Under the pieces are notes generated by a model. That model searched no databases, was not told where the DNA came from, and worked only from the letters and a program-made list of their open reading frames with translations. From Dehalococcoidia bacterium (GTDB taxonomy: Bacteria; Chloroflexota; Dehalococcoidia; Dehalococcoidales; DAOWJH01), in assembly GCA_030640495.1 (NCBI GenBank), contig DAOWJH010000069.1, positions 1 to 13,366 on the forward strand: DNA of 13,366 bases, in the 5' to 3' direction. Shown piece after piece: positions 1 to 5,899 of the stretch (the first letter of the stretch is position 1; every line of letters starts with the position of its first letter). Position numbers and translations under genes: made by a program.

Positions 1-29
1 ATTTTACCGTCCGGCTCTCTAGAAGCAGG

Positions 30-1055
30 CTACTCCAGATGAAAGCTGCCAATTACTTTGTCCAGAACTGGTTCATCCCGTTCAAAACTGCCGGGAAGGC
101 TTAATCCCATTAGAAGAAAGCCATCCGCTTCTCGGATTACAATCACATATTTGCATGTGAGGAAATAGCCACTCATCGTGCCATTGAACACAATCTCGTA
201 GGCTGGAGTACCGTCGTCCAGTGTTATCTCACCTTCGGAAAGGAACTCATAGTTACCGATATGCTCACTAAATTGTTCCTTTAGCTTCGATGCCGCCTCG
301 TCAAGGGTAGTTTCTTCAGTCCATGCCCTGACCATTATCTCGGGTATTCCGCCTTCAGCCCGAAGGTCAACAATCTCATCATATTGGCCAGTAGTAGCCT
401 CGGTCCATCCCGCAGGGTAAGTTATGGAGAAGCCATGCTCGGCGCTGGTGTAGGTGCCGCCCGGACTGGGAGGGGGTGGTACAAAGGTATAGGTTGACAG
501 GAGTCTGAAGCTGTCTAGTATGGTATCTACCAGCTGTTTCTGCTCGTCAAATTGGTCTGGCTCTCCGCTTACTCCAACCCACAAAACCTGCTTCTCCCGC
601 ACCATGATGAGGTATCTGAACTTCTCCACTTTTCCAGCCCCGATATCACCTTTGCCTATCATTTCGTAGCCTGAGATACCTTCGCCTATGGTAACGTTGC
701 CTTCGGAGAACATCTCAAACTGCGGACTCAATTCCATGTACCCTTTGCCTTCGGATACAGCGTCGGCTAAGCCAATTTCCTCGGCTCTGTAATCCACCGA
801 CACACCCACCGAGAAACTCCCTTCGGGATCATTGAACTGGAACTGGAAACCTGTCGCTGCCCCGTGTGACTGTTGCGCCCATCCCTCAGGATACTCAATG
901 GAAAAGCCGTGCTCTGCGCTTTCATAATAGGTCATGGTCAAGGTAGGAGGAGCAGGCTCCGAGGTTGTGGCAGGCGCTCCACACTGGCAACTAGTAACTA
1001 ACAGAACCAAAGCTAGAAGGCAAATGCCCACAGTCCACATTGTTACTTTTTGCAT
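30..1055 (-). CDS. Lipoprotein with two tandem PsbP/Mog1-like domains
   Basis: Predicted exported lipoprotein of about 341 residues, function unknown. The N-terminus has a short charged start, a hydrophobic stretch and a lipobox V-T-S-C, with the cysteine at residue 23. Two homologous modules of about 140 residues follow. The first opens with SAEHGFSIEYPEGW and the second with SAEHGFSITYPAGW, and each ends in a helix-like DTILDSF or DKVIGSF motif. A proline/glycine linker (VPPPPSPGG) joins them. This opening is typical of PsbP/Mog1/DUF1795-type folds, which are common in bacterial lipoproteins; that assignment is from motif memory. I chose the ATG at 1055 because AGGAGG lies 9 bases upstream of it. 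The longer frame starting with GTG at 1076 would place that ribosome binding site inside the coding region. The product is probably anchored to the outer face of the membrane. Ligand and role cannot be told. Confidence 0.85.
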   Translation of the reverse strand: MQKVTMWTVGICLLALVLLVTSCQCGAPATTSEPAPPTLTMTYYESAEHGFSIEYPEGWAQQSHGAATGFQFQFNDPEGSFSVGVSVDYRAEEIGLADAVSEGKGYMELSPQFEMFSEGNVTIGEGISGYEMIGKGDIGAGKVEKFRYLIMVREKQVLWVGVSGEPDQFDEQKQLVDTILDSFRLLSTYTFVPPPPSPGGTYTSAEHGFSITYPAGWTEATTGQYDEIVDLRAEGGIPEIMVRAWTEETTLDEAASKLKEQFSEHIGNYEFLSEGEITLDDGTPAYEIVFNGTMSGYFLTCKYVIVIREADGFLLMGLSLPGSFERDEPVLDKVIGSFHLE

Positions 1056-1173
1056 GATCATACACCTCCTCAGCACAGGAGTTTACTTCATTCATATTGC
1101 CTACCCATTTTCCAAAGTCGTGATCGCAAAACAGGTGACAGAAGTGTAATATTGGCCCTATCTGGTTTCTTCT

Positions 1174-1202
1174 ATTATCTCACTTGGTGTGCCAATTGTC
1201 AA
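1174..1202 (-). promoter_or_regulatory. Sigma70-type promoter of the lipoprotein gene
   Basis: Read on the minus strand, TTGACA (1197-1202) is followed by a 17-base spacer and GATAAT (1174-1179). This is a perfect -35 box and a one-mismatch -10 box at ideal spacing, about 120 bases upstream of the ATG at 1055. The leader would therefore be roughly 110 nt. I see no operator-like repeat overlapping it. Confidence 0.7.
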
Positions 1203-1285
1203 TTTAGAATGCTACAATATGACAGCAGGCATGTTGCAAAGCATATGGGATAAGAGAGGATATGCGTCTGAAAGCTCAAGTGTAG

Positions 1286-1314
1286 AACTGCACATTACGC
1301 TACAATGTGCAGTT
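1286..1314. repeat. Perfect 11-bp inverted repeat (hairpin)
   Basis: AACTGCACATT (1286-1296) and its exact complement AATGTGCAGTT (1304-1314) flank a 7-base loop. There is no T-run on either side, so it is not a convincing intrinsic terminator. It lies in the roughly 375-base gene-free stretch 1077-1451. That stretch otherwise holds only the lipoprotein promoter and no supported gene. Confidence 0.6.
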
Positions 1315-1451
1315 AGCTAAAAAGAGTTTAGTATCATGCCCAAGCTTGGCTTATTCTTAGAGTGTGGTTGAACAATTTAAGCTTTTGTTACTTCGATTGC
1401 ACAATCTGAACTTTTGCTCAATAGTGAAGTGAAAGGTATGGGAAAGGCGGG

Positions 1452-1724
1452 ATGCCACTCGCCTTAACTGAAGAAAAGCCTGATTTGATCCTCCTAGATA
1501 TAATAATGCCGGTAAAAGATGGGTTCATCGCTGCTGAGCAGTTAAAGAAAGACCCACAGCTTTCCAAAATCCCGGTGTTGATGCTCACCAGCTTCTCACA
1601 GCGGATAGGGGAGACATCCATTCCTGTTAGTCGAGGACTTAAACTTGAGGCCGAAGATTATATTGAAAAGCCGGTTAGCCCTGAGGAGTTACTTTCCAGA
1701 GTGCAACGATACCTAAAAAGGTGA
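1452..1724 (+). pseudogene. Truncated response-regulator receiver domain (CheY-like), N-terminus missing
   Basis: The 90-residue frame matches the second half of a receiver domain. The phospho-acceptor aspartate is in LILLDIIMP (about residue 17), the conserved threonine in VLMLTSF, and the lysine in YIEKPV. The final helix is PEELLSRVQRYLKR. A full receiver needs about 40 further N-terminal residues, including the acidic pair of the first strand. The frame is closed by a stop at 1425-1427, only eight codons upstream of the ATG, and no acidic pair can be read there. A GGAAAGG sequence before the ATG could still permit translation. The long loop between the threonine and lysine motifs is unusual and resembles a subgroup of receivers with an insertion there. 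Most likely this is a broken remnant at an element junction, since a tRNA fragment follows about 80 bases on. No kinase or output domain is nearby. Confidence 0.65.
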
Positions 1725-1806
1725 GCTTTGAAACGCTAGAGGCTTTTTCACTTTTCGAGAAAAGGCAAGCGGTTGGTCTAGCAAGCGATTAGTAGCTTGT
1801 CTCTGA

Positions 1807-1853
1807 CCTGACTTTTAATCAGGGTGTCACAGGTTCGAGACCTGTACGGCCTA
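1807..1853 (+). pseudogene. tRNA-Lys(TTT) 3' half (fragment)
   Basis: The 3' half of a tRNA is clear. The anticodon arm is CCTGA-CTTTTAA-TCAGG (1807-1823, anticodon TTT at 1814-1816). A 5-base variable loop follows, then the T-arm ACAGG-TTCGAGA-CCTGT (1829-1845), the acceptor strand ACGGCCT (1846-1852) and discriminator A1853. CCA is not encoded. The 5' half is absent: upstream there is no AGGCCGT to pair with the acceptor and no D-arm. A 3'-half-only tRNA is the usual scar of site-specific integration into a tRNA gene. Confidence 0.75.
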
Positions 1854-1873
1854 CTTCGTAAATCCTTATTTTC

Positions 1874-1889
1874 TGCTAACATTTTTGCT
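1874..1889 (+). repeat. 16-bp direct repeat, copy 1 (TGCTAACATTTTTGCT)
   Basis: This is an exact match to 4253-4268 in the same orientation. It begins 20 bases after the 3' end of the tRNA-Lys fragment. The two copies lie just inside the tRNA-derived flanks of the islet, where arm-type recombinase sites would be expected. The role is inferred. Confidence 0.6.
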
Positions 1890-1956
1890 CCAGAATATTA
1901 ATAAGGGAATCTGTTTCAGCTCCCCCGGTTCTCATTCTCTGACTACTCCACCAGCC

Positions 1957-1998
1957 GTCAAGAATAAAGGCTTTGCCCGACTTTCAGTCGTTCTTGAC
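1957..1998. repeat. 42-base nested inverted repeats able to form a three-way junction
   Basis: An outer stem GTCAAGAA (1957-1964) / TTCTTGAC (1991-1998) encloses two back-to-back small hairpins, GGC-TTT-GCC (1969-1977) and CGACT-TTC-AGTCG (1978-1990). Only TAAA and the loops stay unpaired. It lies between the nuclease operon and the tRNA-Lys fragment, in a stretch (1854-2123) without a supported gene. There is no T-run after it on either strand, so a terminator role is not obvious. Confidence 0.5.
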
Positions 1999-2063
1999 TG
2001 CTTTGTTATCGATTCACTTTCGAAATCAATATTCAAAAAGCATAATTTACCATCTGATAAGAA

Positions 2064-2099
2064 TAGAGGGCAGGTATTTTCTCTTTACCACGCCCTCTA
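2064..2099 (-). terminator. Probable terminator of the xre-immA/mazF/nuclease operon
   Basis: TAGAGGGC (2064-2071) pairs with GCCCTCTA (2092-2099), and an inner GGTA/TACC extends the stem. It starts 24 bases past the nuclease stop codon. On the minus strand it is followed by the T-rich TTCTTAT. On the plus strand it is followed by ACTTTTC, so it might work weakly in both directions. Confidence 0.55.
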
Positions 2100-2123
2100 A
2101 CTTTTCTACAGGCCTATATCACT

Positions 2124-2642
2124 CTATGGCTTCAATGTCCTTCCAGTACGTGCTGACTTATAAGTGGTTCCTTTTGGAGTTACTTTGGCCACAACAGGTG
2201 TTGCTCCGCTTCTCGAAGCACTGATCTTCAAACGCCCCATATCTCTAGATGACGGTGATGACGGTGATGCCGGTGAGCTTCCTCTGGATGATTTGACCTG
2301 CACGTTCCATTTTCTTGTGGGCGAAAAAGACACTCTCAAGTCAGCGGCTCCTCTGCTACCTGGGCTTACTTTTACCGAAGCTCCTTTTCCACGCAGAGAT
2401 TTTGCAACCTTATGCTCTTTACTTCGTCCATAACCAAATTGATTCACAGTTACGCCACCTCCTTTCTTGTACTCGTCCTTTAGGGAGGCAATTGACCCTG
2501 CCATTTGACTTTTCGAGGCGCTATTGTTATTATCATAGCGAATCACACTCGTAAAGTCCCCATTGGACTGTGCCGAGACCCTCATAAAGACTTGGGGGTC
2601 TCGGCTTTTTATTAATTGCACTTTGTGCACATATGTTTTCAT
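2124..2642 (-). CDS. Small PD-(D/E)XK-like nuclease (Hjc/Mrr-like core), third gene of the islet operon
   Basis: 172 residues, not recognised as a named family. Residues about 73-118 carry the order of motifs seen in PD-(D/E)XK nucleases: a glutamate in a helix (KEH, E76), then SPGSRGAADL with D101, then VQVK with Q115 and K117. The QxK variant is known in Mrr-like restriction enzymes, and the S-x-GSRG-x-x-DL context resembles Holliday-junction resolvases. A serine/proline-rich loop (119-132) and a basic C-terminus (RTGRTLKP) follow. Residues 1-65 are unlike anything I recognise. The ATG overlaps the stop codon of the MazF-like gene (ATGA, 4 bp) and has no Shine-Dalgarno of its own, so translation is probably coupled. 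Nuclease activity is inferred from motifs only. A DNA-binding or non-catalytic role is possible. Confidence 0.6.
   Translation of the reverse strand: MKTYVHKVQLIKSRDPQVFMRVSAQSNGDFTSVIRYDNNNSASKSQMAGSIASLKDEYKKGGGVTVNQFGYGRSKEHKVAKSLRGKGASVKVSPGSRGAADLRVSFSPTRKWNVQVKSSRGSSPASPSSPSSRDMGRLKISASRSGATPVVAKVTPKGTTYKSARTGRTLKP
2572..2610 (+). terminator. Terminator-like hairpin, plus strand, inside the nuclease gene
   Basis: GCCGAGACCC (2572-2581) and GGGTCTCGGC (2596-2605) form a perfect 10-bp GC-rich stem with a 14-base loop, followed by five T residues on the plus strand. It lies about 30 bases into the minus-strand nuclease gene, so it is antisense to it. In the sense mRNA the same sequence would fold near the start of the third cistron, without a U-run after it. 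Confidence 0.5.
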
Positions 2643-3004
2643 TGATATTCAATTACTATTGCAACCGCCGCAACTATTTCCTCAAGTTGAGAGGCAGTTA
2701 TCCGCCCCTTTTTCTCAATGAATCTTTCAATAGCTACCCCACGAACTTGTAAAGTATCAACCGCCGAATCTTCAGTCAATCCATTATTTCCGTCCGGCTT
2801 AAGAGGAACTAACCATTCTAAACCTGTAAACAAATCCTTCCATTTAGTAATCGGAGCAATCACCTTCACTGGTAAAATCCCAATTGCATCAGAACTAATC
2901 ACTACACCTGGTCTAACCTTTTGCATTTCTGCACCTATTGTTGGATCGAGATTTACCCTCCACACTTCACCACGTTTAGGAAGCGGGGGTTTTTTAGTAC
3001 TCAA
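2639..3004 (-). CDS. MazF/PemK-family toxin-like endoribonuclease
   Basis: 121 residues, the usual length for the MazF/PemK family of mRNA-cleaving toxins (about 110-120). The family signature is near the N-terminus: RGEVWRVNLDPTIGAE followed by KVRPGVVIS. The arginine (R31) and the threonine in APITKW (T53) match the positions used for catalysis in MazF enzymes. The C-terminal half (DSAVDTLQVRGV, then a final helix ITASQLEEIVAAVAIV) also fits. The start is TTG at 3004, inside the last codons of the upstream XRE-ImmA gene (11-bp overlap). A good ribosome site, GGGGGTGAT, precedes it within that gene. The gene's placement after a DNA-binding regulator is the usual toxin-antitoxin arrangement. 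The expected small antitoxin is replaced here by a large XRE-ImmA protein, so the antitoxin assignment is an inference. Confidence 0.85.
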   Translation of the reverse strand: MSTKKPPLPKRGEVWRVNLDPTIGAEMQKVRPGVVISSDAIGILPVKVIAPITKWKDLFTGLEWLVPLKPDGNNGLTEDSAVDTLQVRGVAIERFIEKKGRITASQLEEIVAAVAIVIEYQ

Positions 3005-4163
3005 CTATATCACCCCCATCAAATTCCTCTTTTATCTCCTCATATTTTTTAGCTACTTTTTTAGCCTGTTCTGCTAATATCTGCCTACGCTTCTCAAGAG
3101 GTAATTTCATAAACCCTTGTCGCTTAATTACTGATTCGGGAAAATCGAATTGGGTATTTTCTCCAAGAATTCTCTTTACGGTGTTTTTGTCAATAACTCC
3201 TTCCGAGAACAGTCTAATCACATTCTTTTCTAACCAAAACGATCTTTCAGCATCCCAATCCTCAGGCTCGCCCTTTCTCCAACCTAATTTGTTAATCAAC
3301 GAAAATAAATTCCAGTAATATGATTCGGTTATTATATTCAATTCCATTAACCTGAATATCAACGCCTGTATACTTAGCCCGAAGCGTCTCTTTAAAAGGA
3401 ACAATTCGTCCAATTGTATCGCTGACCTGCGCTCCCCTATATCTTCAAAAACCTTTTTAGCTGGCGCAAGGAACGCTGCTCCGAATCTAAACGCTGCCTT
3501 CTCCTCATCCAACTTTTTGTTAACGTTTAATACTAAATGACCAAGCTCATGAGTAATATTTAATCTCTGCCTTACGACATCAACATCTTTCCTAGTTACC
3601 AATGCAACGGTTTTTAGAATATTTTCCTGATCGTAGGCTTTAGCCGAAATACCTTCAAAATCATCATTAGCTTCGACATTAATAACACATATATTCTTGC
3701 TTTCGAGCGTATTTGTTAACATTCTTATTGGTTCCAATCCCAAATCCCAATGTTCCCGCAGTTCTTCTGCGGCTTTCTCTGTATAATCCATACTCTTTAC
3801 AGAAAAAGCTTGGACTGGAATTTTTGACCCTTCAGCTTGTCCTAATAATTCAAGTATTTCTACTCTATTTTCCAATTCACATTCTGTTATGCTCTTTATT
3901 CTGTCTGATTCTCTTTCTAGGAGTTTACCACTCTGTCTATATGCGCCGAATTCCACCCTTATGGATGGTTCAGTGAAGAAAAAGGATGCGTTTACTCCAA
4001 GAACATCAGCTAATTTTACCAATACGGTCGGTGTTGGATTCGCCTTTCCTTGTTCGTATTTCGAAATAGCTTGTTTTGTTACTATTCCACCCATTCGCAC
4101 CGCTAAATCCCTGAGCGACAGGTTACGAGCCCTTCTTATTTGTTGTAACCGTCGACTATTCAT
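2994..4163 (-). CDS. XRE-family regulator fused to ImmA/IrrE metallopeptidase
   Basis: 389 residues. Residues about 5-62 form an XRE helix-turn-helix (RRARNLSLRDLAVRMG, TKQAISKYEQGKANPT). The ImmA/IrrE (COG2856) domain has the zinc motif HELGH at 205-209, with EKAAFRFGAAFLAP after it supplying the likely third ligand. About 140 C-terminal residues are family-typical but without a motif I can name. ImmA/IrrE enzymes cleave repressors in response to a signal. When fused to XRE they are often the regulator or antitoxin partner of neighbouring toxins. I chose the ATG at 4163 because GGGGGTTGAT precedes it, and because the in-frame ATG at 4223 lies upstream of the -10 box. It is the first gene of the three-gene operon, and it overlaps the MazF-like gene by 11 bp. 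It probably represses its own promoter through the inverted repeat there. The region is visibly more AT-rich than its neighbours. Confidence 0.85.
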   Translation of the reverse strand: MNSRRLQQIRRARNLSLRDLAVRMGGIVTKQAISKYEQGKANPTPTVLVKLADVLGVNASFFFTEPSIRVEFGAYRQSGKLLERESDRIKSITECELENRVEILELLGQAEGSKIPVQAFSVKSMDYTEKAAEELREHWDLGLEPIRMLTNTLESKNICVINVEANDDFEGISAKAYDQENILKTVALVTRKDVDVVRQRLNITHELGHLVLNVNKKLDEEKAAFRFGAAFLAPAKKVFEDIGERRSAIQLDELFLLKRRFGLSIQALIFRLMELNIITESYYWNLFSLINKLGWRKGEPEDWDAERSFWLEKNVIRLFSEGVIDKNTVKRILGENTQFDFPESVIKRQGFMKLPLEKRRQILAEQAKKVAKKYEEIKEEFDGGDIVEY

Positions 4164-4186
4164 ATCAACCCCCTTTAATATCTTAC

Positions 4187-4225
4187 GGTTGACAATTATA
4201 ACATGATATATGAAGTTTGTCAACC
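4187..4225 (-). promoter_or_regulatory. Consensus sigma70 promoter within a 9-bp inverted repeat (operator) of the islet operon
   Basis: On the minus strand TTGACA (4218-4223), a 17-base spacer and TATAAT (4195-4200) form a perfect consensus promoter, 32 bases upstream of the ATG at 4163. An exact inverted repeat, GGTTGACAA (4217-4225 read on the minus strand) and TTGTCAACC (4187-4195), covers the -35 box and the downstream edge of the -10 box. This is the arrangement expected for an autorepressor such as the XRE protein encoded next to it. Confidence 0.75.
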
Positions 4226-4252
4226 ATTATATTACAAATACCAATTGTATAT

Positions 4253-4268
4253 TGCTAACATTTTTGCT
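4253..4268 (+). repeat. 16-bp direct repeat, copy 2 (TGCTAACATTTTTGCT)
   Basis: Exact partner of 1874-1889. This copy also contains a complete internal direct repeat, TGCTAAC at 4253-4259 and 4265-4271, with a 12-base period. It lies upstream of the islet promoter and 50 bases before a tRNA-Lys-like remnant. Confidence 0.6.
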
Positions 4269-4318
4269 AACGAACTTCAGTAGACAAGGGCAAACGTCTT
4301 AGAAAAGGTTCTACCTTT

Positions 4319-4331
4319 AGACCTGTACGGC
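4319..4331 (+). repeat. Second remnant of the tRNA-Lys 3' end (13-bp match)
   Basis: AGACCTGTACGGC is identical to 1838-1850, which is the T-loop end, T-stem and acceptor of the tRNA-Lys fragment. The preceding AGGTTC is also shared, but is separated by extra bases that form a small hairpin (4304-4318). Together with 1838-1850 it brackets the islet in direct orientation. Confidence 0.5.
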
Positions 4332-4386
4332 TCACTAGCTTCGTTTGAGGTTTTCAAGAACACTGTATAGGACATTACTCGCCAGA

Positions 4387-4445
4387 CTTGAAAACCGTTG
4401 TCCCTCTTGTGGGGGCAGTGGGTTCGAATCCTACTCCCTCCGCCA
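4387..4445 (+). pseudogene. tRNA-Ser(TGA) 3' half (fragment)
   Basis: Visible parts are the anticodon loop CTTGAAA (4387-4393, anticodon TGA) and the 3' side of the anticodon stem, ACCGT. A long variable arm CCCTC/GGGGG, the class II feature of serine tRNA, follows. Then come the T-arm GTGGG-TTCGAAT-CCTAC (4418-4434), the acceptor strand TCCCTCC, discriminator G and an encoded CCA (4443-4445). The 5' side of the anticodon stem should be ACGGT but reads CCAGA, and no GGAGGGA acceptor strand or D-arm exists upstream. The tRNA homology therefore begins at the anticodon loop, where many tyrosine recombinases cross over. Confidence 0.75.
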
Positions 4446-4456
4446 TTGTAGTGGTA

Positions 4457-5848
4457 TTAATCGGTAGTGTTGAGGATTTTCCCATATTTAAACAGCCCTG
4501 CCAAACCAGTAACCACCCTATCGGGCAGGGGATAAACAGGAATACTATTTTCCTCCAGCTTAGCTATCTCGGCATCATCCTCTCCTACCAAGGTATAAAG
4601 GCAGGCAAAGGCTAGTGGTTTTCGGTAGCAGCCAGATATATCCACTATTGCTCTCATAAGGCCTAGCTGGCGGTATATATAGGCACCGGCGGTAGCTAAC
4701 ATATCAACGTTATCGTCCTCTATAACCACCTTTAATACCTCCCGGCAGGCGTCAAAATTTCCGCTTACCCAGGCCAGGTCTACGGGGTTATCAACTGGAT
4801 TCAATGGGGATATTAGTTGTCTGAGCTGGAGCAAGGTTGCCGGTGAAAACTCAGCCAAGCGCAAGCCAAGTTCGTGGCATTTATCAGCCATAATGATGCC
4901 AGGGCCAGCTCCACCGGAAAGGACAGCTACTCTATTACCAGATGAGGGTGGCTGAAAAGCTAGCGCCTTAGTAACGTCAACCAATTCAGTCATACCATTT
5001 ATAGCAATTATACCCGTCTGAGTAAAAACTGCCTTGTAAAGCTCATAGTTACCAGCCAAGGCACCAGTGTGGGATAGACTAGCCTGGTTAAGTTTCTCAT
5101 TTCTACCAGCCTTATACACCAGGATTGGCTTTCGCCTGGCTACCTGCTTAGCGACACTCATAAACTGCCGGGGTCTCTCCAAGCCCTCAATATACATAAC
5201 TATTACTCTAGTCTGCTCATCTTGAGCAAGATATTCCAGCATTTCATCAAAATAAAGGTTACACCTATTGCCCATACTTATGAACTTACTAATACCCACA
5301 TTATTGCTAGTTAAAGCGTCGGCTATATACTGGGATACCGCCCCACTCTGAGCAGCTACCGCCACACTCCCAGGATTGATTAAACCCAGTTCCACGCCAA
5401 ATGTAGCATTAAGGTTAACCTGGGGATTAACTACTCCCAGGCAATTTGGGCCTACAATCTTCATCTCTCCTTTATCAGCCACATCTCTGATTCTGTCCTG
5501 CAGCTCCAGCCCAATCTGCGTGCCGAGCTCCTTGAAGCCACTAGTAAGCATAATTGTCCCTTTTACCCCTTTGGCAACACAGTCCTCAACCACAGGTATA
5601 GTTAGCTGAGCCGGGATAGCAATAATAGCCAAATCAACCTCCCCCGGTATATCTGTAACCGAGGGATATCCCTTCAAGCCGAAAAGCTCAGATAAGTCAG
5701 GATTTACGGGATAAATCTTACCACCAAACCCTGCCTCCAAGAGGCTCTTTACACACATAAATCCTACCTTCTTTGGGTTATCTGAGGCACCCACAACGGC
5801 AATGGCTCTGGGATAGAAAATGTGGTTTAATTGGTCAACTAAATCCAT
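4457..5848 (-). CDS. ADP-forming acetyl/acyl-CoA synthetase alpha subunit (CoA-binding, phosphohistidine subunit)
   Basis: 463 residues, the usual length of a free-standing alpha subunit of the nucleotide-forming acyl-CoA synthetases. These enzymes convert acyl-CoA, ADP and phosphate to acid, CoA and ATP in anaerobes. Residues 1-130 are a CoA-binding Rossmann domain (VVGASDNPKKVG at 18-29). GPNCLG (133-138) and AAQSGAVS (165-172) mark the succinyl-CoA-ligase-like core. SLSHTGALAG carries the likely phosphorylated histidine H260. The ATP-grasp beta subunit is not in the window, so it must be elsewhere or this is a stand-alone paralogue. Substrate cannot be told. AGGAGG lies 11 bases before the ATG. 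The gene follows the solute-binding protein by 51 bp on the same strand and may share its transcript. Its 3' end lies 11 bp from the tRNA-Ser fragment. Confidence 0.85.
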   Translation of the reverse strand: MDLVDQLNHIFYPRAIAVVGASDNPKKVGFMCVKSLLEAGFGGKIYPVNPDLSELFGLKGYPSVTDIPGEVDLAIIAIPAQLTIPVVEDCVAKGVKGTIMLTSGFKELGTQIGLELQDRIRDVADKGEMKIVGPNCLGVVNPQVNLNATFGVELGLINPGSVAVAAQSGAVSQYIADALTSNNVGISKFISMGNRCNLYFDEMLEYLAQDEQTRVIVMYIEGLERPRQFMSVAKQVARRKPILVYKAGRNEKLNQASLSHTGALAGNYELYKAVFTQTGIIAINGMTELVDVTKALAFQPPSSGNRVAVLSGGAGPGIIMADKCHELGLRLAEFSPATLLQLRQLISPLNPVDNPVDLAWVSGNFDACREVLKVVIEDDNVDMLATAGAYIYRQLGLMRAIVDISGCYRKPLAFACLYTLVGEDDAEIAKLEENSIPVYPLPDRVVTGLAGLFKYGKILNTTD

Positions 5849-5899
5849 GCCTTAATTAACCTCCTAGCATCTCTGGCTATAAGATATAAAGCGCCCCGC

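Noticed and set aside
1781..1853. Complete tRNA-Lys gene
   Set aside because: The 5' acceptor strand and D-arm cannot be formed from the upstream bases. Only the 3' half is tRNA-like.
3713..4206. Plus-strand hydrophobic frames opposite the XRE-ImmA gene
   Set aside because: They are complements of a strongly supported coding sequence with HTH and HELGH motifs. Hydrophobicity arises from its AT-rich antisense.
4346..4445. Complete tRNA-Ser or tRNA-Sec gene
   Set aside because: The anticodon is TGA, not the TCA of selenocysteine tRNA, and no 5' strand pairs with the acceptor or the anticodon stem.
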